Assembly (NCBI GenBank): GCA_016802295.1 | Contig: JAESIW010000157.1 | Coordinates: 62,001 to 126,000, forward strand | Reading direction: 5' to 3' | DNA from: Brachionus rotundiformis | Taxonomy: Eukaryota > Rotifera > Eurotatoria > Ploima > Brachionidae | DNA length: 64,000 nucleotides | In this document: in pieces, positions 1 through 13,000 of the stretch | How positions within the stretch are numbered: position 1 is the first letter of the stretch | How the letters are laid out: the number at the start of each line of letters is the position of its first letter | Program-made: the position numbers and the translations under genes | The notes under the pieces: generated by a model | Told to the model about the DNA's origin: nothing | Database searches by the model: none | The model's input: the letters and a program-made list of their open reading frames with translations, nothing else

Positions 1-3000
1 AAACTTTGTATATGCTCTGGGCTCATGTTAATAGTGTTTTGTAAAATTTTAGATCTAACGCTTTGCTTATGGACATCCTGAAAATTTTCATCAAAATTAC
101 ATCTATAGATTACGAAAAGAATTTCATAAAAAACAGCTGGCCTAAGAAAAACTTTTTTTTTTAATTTTTCACTCTCATGGAACCAAACAAGCATACCACT
201 AGAGCTTAAATAATCAGTTATAGGTTCAACCAAATGACTCATACCATATTTTTCCACAATTTTTGCCCTGTACTCAGCGTAATCCATGCACAAAAAAGAA
301 ATCGAACTGGGACTTAAAATTTTAATTCTGTCATCATAGTATTTTAAATGTGGAGTTTCGCTCAAAGTTTGTGTGGCAAATTTTTCAATTTCAAGCCAAA
401 ATGAAGGAATTTTGGTATTCACTGATCCAAATGTTTTTTTGTTGTTATAGACAAATTGTTTGATAATTTGACTAATTTGGGGTATGCCTTCCATTTTGAG
501 ACTAGCGACTGGTAAACAAGTCTCATATAAGTCGGGATTTAAGTTGCCTTGTGTTTGAACCAATTGCTTGAGTCTATCAGACTGTGATGCCGATATTTGT
601 GGAAGTTTCTCTATTTCCTTGAGGTCCTCCTTAATTTGATTAAGTCTTTTTTGCAGATGTTGGTTAATAAGCTGATCGACTAGTTCACATAGGTTAACAG
701 GATTATCCATCGAACACTCGTCTGTCTTGGTCAAAATGGGAATTATTGAAAATGGACTATTTTTGGACATTTTTAAAAATAAATGATCCAGTGTGGTGGT
801 TAGTTTTTTTTCAAATTGTTCTTGTGATTTGATTAGAACTGTCGCGTCCAAACAGAGTATTATAAGTGCTTTTTTGTCCAAAAATAAATTACTCAAATGA
901 CCAAATTGATTTAGATTGCCATTAAAATCATAGATTGTTATGGGCATTACACATCTTTTGATCATTAACTCAGACGCTGAAGTTAGAGGCTCAATTTCGT
1001 AAAAGCTTTGATTGGAAAATGCATTTATCTCTTCTATTTGTTTGGATTTTTTCGGAGTAACAATCTTGACAGACCTAGCTGAGCTGATTTGTTTGGCTTC
1101 TTGAATATAAGATTTAGTAGAATAAGTTGAAGAAAGTGGTCGAGTTTCGTCCAATTCTGAGTTCATGTAAAATTGGTGTATTTCAATAAATTTAGATTCT
1201 TTTTCTTCGTTGTCATTAAATTGTTCAATAAGATTTGACTGACTATTGTAATCTTCTAAGGCAAAACAAAAACTTGTTTTACCACTTTTAGGTTCACCGA
1301 TGACCAAAATCTTAAAACCTTAAAGAAAAAAAAAAAATTAAAATCAATCAACTTTTTTATACGGATAAGACTTTTCAATTTTGAAAATTTAAAAATTAAA
1401 TTAATTAAGCTTTTATCAATTTAAAGATAGTCTGCTAATTAAGATGTTTATTAATATATTGTATAAAAATAATAATTTTTGTTAAAATATATTGTTTATT
1501 TTGAAATAATTTTAATTATTTTAAGTTAGTAAAATATATTAAATAAGAAAAATGTATTTGTCATATCTTTAAATATTCATTCAATTGCATATATAAAAAT
1601 GAGCTAAATAAAATAAGGTCAATTGAAATGGACTAAAAAATATAAAATATAAATAAATTTTTATCTGTTAAAACTTAATGAAATTAAATGAATAATCTTA
1701 ATCCGTATAAAATTTACTTAAAAAAGATTAATTTGGATTAGTTTTTTTAATTGAAAAATTTGTTTTTAAATAAAATATAAACAAGGTTTTAATAAATTTA
1801 CCTTTATTAAAAATAAATTTTTCATGTTCCTCATCAAAGTATTCCTTTATAGCTTTTAGACCATTATTGCATATTTCTTGGCATGGTTCGACTAATATGT
1901 TATTGTCAAGCTTAATTGTTTTGGAACTAACTTGTTTATCGGACAACTTCAGCACTGCTTTGGATGGAATTTGTTTAATTCGATTGCTAGATAAGTCCAA
2001 ATGTTTTGTAATAATTAAAAGATAATCATAGAATCTACACAATCGGTTGTTTGATAAATCTAATCTAAAAAGAGGCTGAGCCCTAAAGAAAGTAGCGGGC
2101 AAACTTGGCAATCGAACAAGCATGTTGTTGGACAAATTAAGCGATTCCAAATGTGGTAACATGAGCATTTCTGTACTAATGTGCTCCAATTTGTTAAATG
2201 ATAAGTCTAGTAGTTTTAAATGATAAAAGTTTGACTTAAGAATTGAGGAGTTAATTGATTGAATTGAGTTCTTGTTCAAACTAAGCACTTCAAGTTTGTC
2301 CAAGAAGCGAAGTGAGTCGTCGATTGCAGTCAAACAATTGTGATCAAGAGACAAGTATTTTAAGCGTTTAAAAAATTCAATGTTTTTTATATCAATTAGC
2401 TGATTGTTATTAAGGCTTAGACGTAGAAGCTTACGTAATTTACATAATGCTTTTGGAATACGTTTGAAGCTGTTTTGATCCAGAATAAGCTCTATCAAAT
2501 TTTGGTACCGATCTATTTCATTTGGCAGGTCATTATCACTCAACTTATTTGCTAATGGTTAATTAAAGGAAAAAATTAAAACTTTTTAAAGATTAATTTT
2601 ATTATTTTGGCTCATTATTATATAGAGAATTTTATATTTAAAATTTGAGTATCATTAATAAGATTAATTTCAATTTTCTGATATTATTTTTAAATTTAGT
2701 TACCTTTAAAATTCATTATCACAAAACAAATTAACTAAAAATTTATCGAATAAACATATAATTCCATATAATTGGAGATATTTCAATCTATTTAATTAAC
2801 TTGACCGGCTCGGAACCAATTGAGCAACAATTTTAAAAAAGAGAACAAGAATCTAATGATGAAACATAAATGACTTATATTGAAGATGAAAATAACATCA
2901 AAAATTTTAATATTCAATTACAGATAATTAAATTTACGATAAATAAAAAGACACGTTCGATTTGATTTTAATTTTTAGTTTATTTGATAACTTTGTTTCT

Positions 3001-3870
3001 TATTCGATTAGCAATAAAATAACTTGAAAATTAATTTTATGAGTCAAATTTAAAGATCAAAAATTTTTCTAATAAAACCATTTATTTTTTTAAAGCTAAA
3101 AAATTGATTAACCAAACTTTTATGTACAAAATCGGAATTTCTTAAACACTTAAAAAAATGGTCTTTAATAATTTACCAAATAACAACTGATAATTTTTTC
3201 TAATAATACAAATAAATATTTAATAAAAATCTTATTGTAAAAGTATCTTTTTAGTTAAAATTAATTTTAAATACATACCTGTTAAATTAAGGCTTTCTAA
3301 TAAATTAAGATCACACAATTGGCGCGGATAGTTATCCAAATTATTAAAACTAAGATCAAGTCTTTTTAATGTTTTAATGCTACCAATTTTTTGGATTAAG
3401 TCTGTCTCTTTAATTGCATCTACTTTTAGTGGCTGGTTTCTTTTTAGATGATTCCTCAAGCCAGAAATCGGCCTTAGCTGAAACTCAAGCCTCTGGTTCT
3501 CAATATCATCGCTGTTTATATGGTTTACTTTGTCCATATTTCTAAACCCATCTTGATTTATGTTGATGTAATAAGAAGAAGGCAATAAATTAGTTGATTT
3601 GTTGGAGTTTAAATCAGTTGATGAGCTATCATTGAAACCAACTTCCTTATTCAAATTAGTTTGCATATTAGTCTCTCGTTTTTTAAGGTTGATTCTCTGG
3701 CCAGCTTGGTATTTTTGTTTTCGATTGGTACTGCTATTGCTATTTAGACTAGATGTCAGATTAAAACTACTCTGGTTAAAGCTTAGTGATGAATTTTCAA
3801 AATGGTTTTCATTGCTTAATTTTGTTGAATTAACAAATGTTGTTAGGTTTTTAACTTTTGTTTTAGACAT
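1..3870 (-). CDS. LRR-Roc-COR (Roco/MFHAS1-like) GTPase, 3' end off window
   Basis: Three exons fit by phase: 3870-3279, 2551-1802 and 1318 to beyond base 1. The start is the ATG at 3870 (MSKTK...); the longer upstream frame looks like 5' UTR. The first exon is a Ser/Asn-rich linker ending in a leucine-rich repeat; the second carries about eight more LRRs (LxLxxNxL pattern). The third opens with a P-loop GEPKSGKT, then a DxxG-like DFNGN and the guanine-specificity motif TKTD, that is a Roc GTPase domain, followed by the start of a COR domain (IPSFWLEIEK...). LRR-Roc-COR without an obvious kinase resembles MFHAS1/MASL1-type Roco proteins, but a kinase could lie outside the window. Known Roco proteins are GTP-regulated, dimerising signalling scaffolds. 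Introns of 727 and 483 bp are long for this locus. Reading stays open to base 1. Confidence 0.82.
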
Positions 3871-5653
3871 ATTTATTCCAAAATATTTAAATTTGCCACA
3901 AAAAAAATTAAAAAAACAATCTTGGTAAATAAAACAAAAATTTTGAGCAAAAACAAATAACAACGATTAATTAAAACATTTAAGTTGAAAAAAAATAATC
4001 AGCAAGCTTATCCGCTTAGGCAATTATTGGGCAATTGAATTTTTTCTTGTGTTAAAAGCTTTAAATTAGACCTTTAATTTAGTTGTATATGTTTTTATTA
4101 TATTAAAATTTAAAAACTAAAGTTATTTAATTGTTTATTGAAAAAAAAAATTTGGGTTGAAATTTAAAATCAACTCATAGTATATCTTTTTATTAAAATA
4201 ATAATAAACTTAAAAATATTAGATTTAAGATCTATAAACATGTCAAAATTTAAATTTCAATATTAAAATGTCAACATTTTTTTAATTATATTAGAATAAT
4301 ATATTTCAAATTTAAATTACTTCATAAACTATAAAAAATACTACACTTATAAATAATAATTTCAAAAGCCTAGTGCTTATCTCTTGACAATTTATCAAAA
4401 ATAAACATTCTAGATTCCTTTTTTTATTTTTATATTAATTTTCTCATTTAATTTTTTTTATTACATTTTGGAATTCAGTTTCCTTATATTTGAAAATTCA
4501 GGAATTTTAAATTTTCTATTTTCTTTAAGAAACAAAAAATTATTAACCATAGCCCTAAATTTTTTAAAAAATGTTTTAATAAATTCCAAGAGTTTTAAAA
4601 TACTTATGATTTAGGAAAATAAAGGACAACTTTTCTATTAAGCCCTAATAATTAAATAAAATTTTGACTTTCTTTTCCAAGATTTTTAGGAAAAAAAATT
4701 CGACATTTGAGAAAAATTTTATGAATCGAAAACATTATTTTTAATTAAATTAGAAAATTTTTAATTCCTTTTGCTTCCGAAATTTTTTTCCGATTTAATA
4801 TTTTATAATTATAAGAAACTAATTTATACATTTTTGACAAACTTAAAAATTAAAAACTAAATTGTTGAAAACGGAAAATTTACATTAAATGAATAAATTT
4901 TATTTTAATTAGTCAAACTCAATTAAAAAATTTCGATTAAATATTTAACTAATTAAAAAAAAAAAAAAAGAAATTCCGGAAACATAAGTCCTCAAAAAGA
5001 AAAACACAAAATTCAATAAAAATAAAAACGAATTCTTAAAGCTTTAATCGTGAAATTCCAAATCTTATCAAATTAATTATCTCAATTTCTTTTAAAAATA
5101 TGAACACAAATGAATGTATATTTTTTGTTTCTTACTTTTCAACTATGTTGCTAGGTTCTTTCTTAAGATTGTTTTTTATTTATTTGTTCAATATTTATAC
5201 CTTTTTCATGTCAGGTTCCAATCTTATACAGCTCATAATTGGAATTAAAAAAAATTTAAGAACTTCGGGCTCAATTCTAAGATACAGGTTGTTTAAATTT
5301 CAATTAGCTTGCGTAATTTGCTAGTATATTAGTTTAATTAACTAATAGTATTTTTTTACTTTTTTCTTTTATTTGCTGACTAAAGAAAGTTTTTTGAATA
5401 CCCAAATTTGCTATTTTTACTTTAGAAACTTAATAAAATATATTTTTAGAATAAAATTAATTAAAAAATAATTTTTCTTTTTAACAACTGGTGATGGCTT
5501 TCGAGTACTGAGTAAATTTTTCAAAATTTCTCAATTTTTATCAAACATATTTATACATTAGAGTAATTGTTTTTCTTTTAAATCTAATTAAACTAAAATA
5601 ATATAAATTTCTTTTTAAAAAACAGTTTATTCTTCATTAAGGCATTGGTTTAT
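3871..5653. other. intergenic, no gene seen
   Basis: Extremely AT-rich sequence with homopolymer runs. A 74-codon open frame at 5100-5324 (+) is Phe/Leu-rich low-complexity translation with no recognisable domain, and I do not treat it as a gene. The region holds the promoter side of the Roco gene and the 3' side of the Fuseless-like gene; no distinct motif stands out. Confidence 0.6.
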
Positions 5654-7254
5654 TCAATCTTCAGTATGCTGTATAACCATTATTTTTGATACGCCTTCAT
5701 CGATTCGATTCTATAAAAAAATTATTAATAATAATATATTTTAATAGCTAAATAGCTTATAGCTGTTTTTGTTTATTAAACAAAGCATGATTGTTTTGCC
5801 TCATAGCATTACATTTCATTTTTTAATCAAGTAAACAAGGCAAATCTATCATTAGCTTGAAAATTCATATATAAGACTATTATAGTTATAAAATAAAATA
5901 ATCTTGTTTTTAAAAATTTTTAAACTTTTCTAGATCGGAAAAATAATAAAAATTGGCAAAAAACTTACTCTATAAATAGACTTGATATAATCAATGTCAA
6001 GATAAGAATCTGAATTATTTTCATACTCTCCATCCAAGAGTCTAGTGGCAGGACCAATTAGGATACCACTGGCTTTCAAGACAAATCCTAAAAGAAATGA
6101 CAAAAAATGTGTTGCTATGAGGATTTCAAATAAAATATGAGGTTCAAAAATTTTGATCATGTAATCTTCCATAATGTCCCAATAAAACTTCCAATAGAGA
6201 ACAGCGGAAAAAAACATTATGACATTTATTATATTTTCGACAATTAAACGCGGAAGTAAGCTCCTAGCTTTGCATGACTTAAAAATTAGGTGCTGTACAA
6301 ATAAAATTATAAAAAATGAAAAATGACTGATTGTAAAAGAAGCTATCAAGGAATGCATTTCATTATTTGGAAACAAAAATTCATAATAAAAGTTATCAAT
6401 TCCTTTCCAAGCTCCTGTTAATGCCAAACACTCAATTAATTCACAGAGAACAAAATCAAAACTAAATTGTGGACAGTCCGGGATCTTTAAAATATTTAAT
6501 TTACATTTAGTCCTATTTAAAATTGCGTAAAAATCTTTTATAAAAAAAATTTTCTTTTTTAATTTTTTAATATGGAGATTTAATGATTTTTACACAAATT
6601 TGAACTTGAGAAAAAAATAATAATAATTTTTAATACTTGAAATTTGTGCCTAGAAACTCCTGTATAAAATTCTGTATAATCGTCCCGATATAAAATAAAA
6701 GGATTCGATAGCAAAATTTTCGTCGCCCTAGTCAAACTTAAAAAGCCTATGCATACTGCTGATAGGAGCATTTGTCTCTTCCAATCTTTAAAGAAAAAAA
6801 TGTCAATTAGATTCCAGAGACCACGCCACTGAAGCAAAACTCCAAGTCCCAAAGTGTATATGTAACATATCCGAATAATTATTTGGAAGATTTTGTTTTT
6901 GAGTTTTGTAGATCGTTCAAATGATATGTTGAGCCCTTCGAAGCTTTTCTGGAATAAATAGGTTGGAAAAATGATCAACAAGCCGAGAATCCAACAAATT
7001 AAATTGCTAGTTTCGGGTTCATTAACAAAAAAAAACAAATCCAAAAACTCCCAAGTAGAGTTCCAGTAGAAAGAGACCAAAGGTCCGAATAAAAAAAGTG
7101 ATAAAATTATATCTAAAGTGTATATCCAATAATTTAGATGTTTATGATTGTGGTTTGATTCCGATTGATCTATCAAAGGTGTATAATCATTAGCATTATT
7201 ATTCTCATCATTGATCGACTCCGAGTTGTGCACAAAAACAATTGTGGTTTCCAT
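5654..7254 (-). CDS. Fuseless-like multi-pass membrane protein, copy A
   Basis: Three exons: 7254-6637, 6484-5969 and 5710-5654, all phase 0, giving 396 residues. The first real ATG is at 7254 (METTIVF...); the frame further upstream lacks an ATG. About eight hydrophobic segments are interspersed with four Trp-centred motifs: YWNSTWEFLD, WRGLWNLID, AWKGIDNF and YWKFYWDIMED. This pattern of paired membrane segments and W-x-x-W-x-x-D elements resembles the protostome Fuseless family, which in Drosophila is an eight-pass presynaptic protein affecting calcium-channel placement. I assign the family from memory of its motif pattern; an XK-related protein is the main alternative. It lies 215 bp downstream of copy B in the same orientation, with matching exon junctions and an extra splice in B. 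Confidence 0.72.
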
Positions 7255-7469
7255 ACCATTAATCACCAAGTCATCGTTTTTTAGAATCAAATGAGATCAA
7301 ATTAAATTCTAAAAATTATTCTCTATGAAATTTTTTTTATCATAATAAAGGAGAATTTGCCACCCAATTTTTTTAAAATTCTTAACAAACAAAGCTTTTT
7401 TATTCAAGTGTATTATAATAAAAACAAAATTTGGTTAAATTTAAGCAAAATTAAAATTAAAGTTATGAA

Positions 7470-8985
7470 TTAAATTATGTCTTGGGAACCAAGTCTACTC
7501 TCTGAATTTTCCTCAAATTCTCTTTCTAAATGATGCTTAAATAAACAAGCTAAATTTCTGGTTGATTAATTTAACAAATTTACTTTGAAAATGGTTGAGA
7601 GATAATTTATTTGAAAATAAGTTTGAGGGGGCTCTATATATTCGACGTCTTTTAGATAGCTAGTGCCAGGACCGACAAGAATAGCGCTCACCTTGAGAGC
7701 CAGCGCAAGCGTAAAAGCTATTCCATGGCCGATCAAGAGAAGCGGCAGTTCCATCTTTTCTTCAAGAATAAAATTATCAACTGTATCCCAGTAAAATTTC
7801 CATGACAAGACTGCCGAAAAAAACATAAGGATGTAGATTAAGTCTTCGGCAGCCAGTCTGGTAAGGAACTTAGCGCGAGAAAATTTTCTGAATATAAATG
7901 TCTGAACAATGGCTATAAATAGATAAATTGAATGGCTAATCAAAAAAGAACCAGCGATTGATGAGTGTCTATTAATGGCAAATATGGAATTGTCATAAGC
8001 GATTTCGATTCCGCGCCAGCCTTTTACATAAATTAAAAAATTTTATCTAAAATTAGTTCCTCTTTACCTCCAACTAAAGCGGTACACTCCACTATCTCAC
8101 TAAAAAGAAAATCTATACCATACTTAGAATAATTCGGAAACTGACAATGTCAAATTAAATTTAAGAAAAAAAATTATTTGTTTTTAAATATTAAAAATAT
8201 TTTACTGGCAATTGATGCTTGCTTTCGGTGGTAAAAAATTGCTCATAGTCATCCATATATAAAATAAATGGTGTATTTATCAATTGATGAGTTGACTTAG
8301 TAACACAAAAGAATATGATACACAAAATGGCAAATATGAACGAAATCTTCCAGCTTTCGAACAAATAAAGAGACATTAAATTCCAAACACTTCGCCATTC
8401 CAGAATAACACCAATAGTTATTGCATATATGTACACAACTCGCATGGCAACTTGTAGTACATATCCAATGGACTCAAAATTGCTCAAGTACTCGTACAAA
8501 TTTTGCAGATCTCTTTGGAAAACATAGCCAGGAAATAGAATTGAAAGGCCAATAATCCAAGACAGGAGATTGCTTATTTTAGGGCTTTCTTTGTAAAAAT
8601 AGTCATCAATAAGTGACCAAGTGCAATACCAATAAATAGCTACTAGCGGTGAAAAAAGTAAAATAGATAGTAGTACATCAATACTGTGCAAGATATTGTA
8701 AATAAGCCTTCGTCTAATCTCTTCCTTAGATGGTCGATGTAAAATCTCATAATCTTCGCTGTTTTCTTCGTCAATTTTTTCATTTTGAACATCATCATTT
8801 ATGCTGTTATCTTCTTCTAATAATCTATTGTCCCAAATATTGGAAGCAAGACTGCTTTTTCTGCGGTCTTGGATATATTTAAAAATTCTAAAACTTGATA
8901 TGTCTTCTTCTGGTATTGTGTCCTGAATATCCTCGTTCGAATCCTTTTTTCCTTTTTTAGAAGAACCACCGTAGTCAGGTATCAT
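7470..8985 (-). CDS. Fuseless-like multi-pass membrane protein, copy B
   Basis: Four exons: 8985-8206, 8140-8068, 8020-7584 and 7535-7470, phases consistent, 451 residues. The start is the ATG at 8985 (MIPDYGG...), followed by a charged N-terminal tail of about 90 residues that copy A largely lacks. The membrane part aligns with copy A throughout, including the four Trp motifs: YWYCTWSLID, WRSVWNLMS, GWRGIEIAYD and WKFYWDTVDN. Copy B has one intron (8021-8067) that copy A lacks, splitting the segment just before the third motif. The last exon encodes a short acidic tail ending in GSQDII. The pair is an old tandem duplication: protein pattern is kept, nucleotide sequence is not. Function is inferred only from the Fuseless-like assignment. 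Confidence 0.72.
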
Positions 8986-10048
8986 TCTATTATCATTCTT
9001 TTGTTAAATGAATTTAATTTACTTAGAAAAAGACTTTATATGATAAAGCATATTTTGTTTTAAATCTGGCAATTTTAAAAACAGCTTAGGCTATCCTTGT
9101 GATCTATATTCTATTTTAGTCTTATAAAAATAACTATTTTTAATTCATTGTTTTTCTCAATTAAAAATTCAAATTATTTTTTCTTTATTTTAACAGATCA
9201 AGGCTAAGTTATTAATTCTTAAAATTATTTTTAAAAAATTTTATTAATAAAATAATAGATTAAAAATTATGATTTTATTTAAAGGAATTGAAAAAAAAAT
9301 ATTCATCTATATTTAAACTTTTAAGAAATTTTTTAATTTTTAACAATTAATACATGTTTTATTGGTCCTAATTAAGATTTTATTTTTTAATAGTTTGAAC
9401 ATGGAAGATAAATAGATATTAATATTTTTTATTTTTATTAAATTTTTACAAATTTATTGAACAAGTTATTTAATTGTATTGAGAGTCGTTATGGTCAAAA
9501 CTTATATCTTTCTAAATGTTAATTTAATTTAGCCAAGTTACAAAATTAAAAAATGTTGATAAAGGTTAATGGATTTTTAAATTAGAACAAAAAAAGTTCA
9601 AAATTAAGTTAACATAAATTCAATTTAAGAGATAAATTTTATTGATTACTCATACGTGTATGCAAATATTTAGTCAATACATTAAGCTTTAAGAATTAAT
9701 ATTAATAATAAAATTAAAATTCTCAATTTGATTTAAACTTGGTTAAAATGATAATTTAGCCTGCAACTCAGTTTATTTCTTTATAGAATTTTTCGTTGTT
9801 TTTAGCATTAGGTTAAATTTTAAAAAAGTTTGCCACGCATTCGAGTTTGTTTTATTTGCCTTTCGAATTTTAAAAATAATTTAAAATTTTCATATTGTCA
9901 AAACTATTCGTTAGCAATATTATTTTATTTTACTTGGTAATTTTAGAATGAGTCAATTATGTTAGAAAATATTTTAAATTGTTTAGTGTTTTATTCATAA
10001 GATACCGAAATAAAATTTATAAATTAAAAACCAAGTTAAAAAGACATA
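8986..10048. promoter_or_regulatory. divergent intergenic region
   Basis: This 1,063-bp spacer separates the divergent start codons of the Fuseless-like gene B (-) and the large coiled-coil gene (+), so it should contain both promoters. It is very AT-rich and I see no distinct element or ORF. Confidence 0.4.
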
Positions 10049-13000
10049 ATGGCATTTTCTTCATCACGTTTAGCGATTGAGCAAGTAACTTTTGAGGCTG
10101 ATGACCAGCGCTGTAATGAACAAACGGTCAGCTCACTCAGGGACTTAGTTAATTTTGATTGTGAGTTTCCTCAGCAAGAATCTTTCTCGTTTTTAAAATT
10201 AATCAAAAAACGAGATACATCTTTTCCCAATCAGCATATGGCAAAGTCTAAAAGTTAGACCCTTATAAATTATTTTTTCACATCCTCAATTAAAGCTTTT
10301 TTTGATAAGTTTGACTGCTTACGAAACGCTTAAAAGTCTAAATATCTAAGAAAGACTAAATATAAATAATTAAGATAAGACATTAAGTTAATAAATATAA
10401 AAAATTATATTATTAAATTTTTTTTAATAGAATATTCCTGTTTACTTGCGCTACAAAATGCTGTATTTTTTTGCTAGATCTTTTTTAAGTCTTTGATTTA
10501 GATTCCAGCGAGGCCAGTATAAATTTTGATGGTCAATTTTGCAGTCCAAAAAATTCTCAACCAAAAATAGATTCAAATAAAGAGAATAGTGATGAGAAAT
10601 TAAAATTGGCCGAAAAAATGGAAAGCGATATATCAGAAAAACCAATTATTAGTAATGAATCATAAACTTTATGAAATTAAATTTTAAATTCAAATTTTTT
10701 AGACGAATCTTGTAAAAATATTCAGACTTCTTCCATCGATATTGAGCAAATTTTGAAAAATGCAGAAGAGCTTCTAAAAAATGTTAAATTTGAAGAATTG
10801 TCATGCAAGACACAAGCTTCATTTAACACCAACAAAGAAAAAAGTCTGCAATCTAGAGCTCAAAACAAATTAAACTCAAGTCTGACCAATAGCCAATGCT
10901 CTTTAGTAACGAATGATGAAAATTTAGATAAAACCGGATTCACCTATTCTAATACTCACTATCTAAATTCAGAAATAAGTCGATTAAGAGAAGAAAATGA
11001 GTTATTACTAATTAAAAATAATAAATTAAAATACGAATTAAGGTCAAAAGATCAAATTGTTGACGATTTAAAACAGAAAATAGCTCAAATGCACATTGAA
11101 ATCGAGTCTGTTACGATAGGCAAAAAGAAATTTCAAGTAGATATCGAATCATTAAAATTAGACTTGGAGCGATTGAATGGTGAAAAATCAGGATTATATC
11201 AAAATATAGAAGAGCTTTTATCTGAAAATGACGATTTAAGAAATAAATTAATGAGTGATACCAATAAATCAAATGAACAATCTTATTTAATCGAAAAATT
11301 AAAGCAAGATAATGAAAAACTTAAAAATGAATCTATGAATGTAAAAATGAGATGTTTGAAAGAAAAAGAAGATTTGATTAAGAATTTAGAACAAATAGAA
11401 AAAGATATAATTCAAAGGGAACAAAATTTGTTCATAGAGAAATATGAAAAAATCCTGATCGAAAGCTGTGAAGCAATTAAGTCAAACGAAGCAAAAAGAT
11501 ATCAAGAAATAATGAAAAATGAAATGGAAATTATTCAAAAAAAACATGAAAATGAATTAAAAAATTTGAAAGGTGATGATAATAAAGAGTTGATTAATGA
11601 AAAACAAAATTGTGAACGAAAAATAAAAGATCTTGAGTTAAAAGTTAAAGAAAATAAAGATTTATTTACAATTGAAAAAGAAAGCCTAGAAAATAAGATA
11701 AAATCATATGAAAATCAAATCAATGATTTAAAAACCAGACTAAATAAGGAAATGATAAAGTCAAATGAAAAAAATGAAGAAATAAAGGCTATGAATAAAC
11801 AGAAATTTAAAATGATAGCTCAAATAAAAAAGGCAAATAAAGAAAAAGAAGAATTTAATAACATGAAAGAGAAAATTAATAAACAAAAAAATGATATAAA
11901 CGAAATAAATGCAGAAAACAAAAAAGAAGCTGAGTTAAAAGAATATCAAGAAAAATCGAACTATGATTCGGAAAAAATTATCGAGTTAAAACAGGCTAAT
12001 GAAAAATTAGAAATTGAAATTAATAAATTAGACACTTTAAAGCTACAATCTGAATGTGACATAATAACATATAAAAATGAGTTAGATTCAAAAAACGAAG
12101 AGCTGGAACAATTGAATAAAAGAGTACAAAATTTAAGTGATTTACTCAAAATAAACGACTCAAATGAGGATCTAAACCAAAAAATTAAAAATATTGAAGA
12201 TGAAATATTAAGCAAACAAGAAGTATATTCTCAATTGGAACAAAGTCTTTATGAATGGAACACTTCAAGTGAATTACTTGAACAGCAAATTTCTTCAAAT
12301 AAAGATTTGAATGAGAAATTGAATATTGAATTAATTAACATTGCCGACCAAAATTTGAATAAAGTTCCGATTCAAGATGAAAATTCATTGGAAGCATTAA
12401 ATAATCTCGAAAAAAATAAACAAGATTTTAATGCGAAAATATCCAAACTAGAAGAAGAAATACTTCAGTGTCAAAAATTGAATACCGAACTTGAAGATAA
12501 TCTAAATCAGTGGCTTCAAGCGAACACGATATTAGAAAATCGAATCTTTGAATTGCAAGAACAAAATACTAATCTACTCAAAGAATTTGAAATAAAAGCA
12601 AATGATGAATTAGAAAGAAGTCCTAAATTTTTTAAAAATAAAGAGACTCTGACTGAATTCGATTCATTTAGTGATTTAACTGATACATTGGAGGAAAAGA
12701 CAAATAATCTTAGTCAAATAACCACAGATATTAAATTAATCGAGGATGAAATATTAAAAAATCAGGAACTATACAATCAATTACGCGAAAATTTAGCCGA
12801 ATGGCAAAAATCAAATAGCAATCTCGAAAATGAAATTTTAGAACAGCAGTCAAAAAATAATGAATTAGTTTTAGCACATCAATACTATGAATCGGTCGAT
12901 ATATTTGACAAAAAGTATTCTGAACTAAAAAATGATTACGAAGCCAAGTTGCAAACAATTAGAGCGGAAAACGATGAATTAAAAATTGAACTAAATGAAC

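Noticed and set aside
5100..5324. 74-codon plus-strand ORF
   Set aside because: Phe/Leu/Ile-rich translation of AT-rich intergenic DNA with no motif, splice context or neighbour support.
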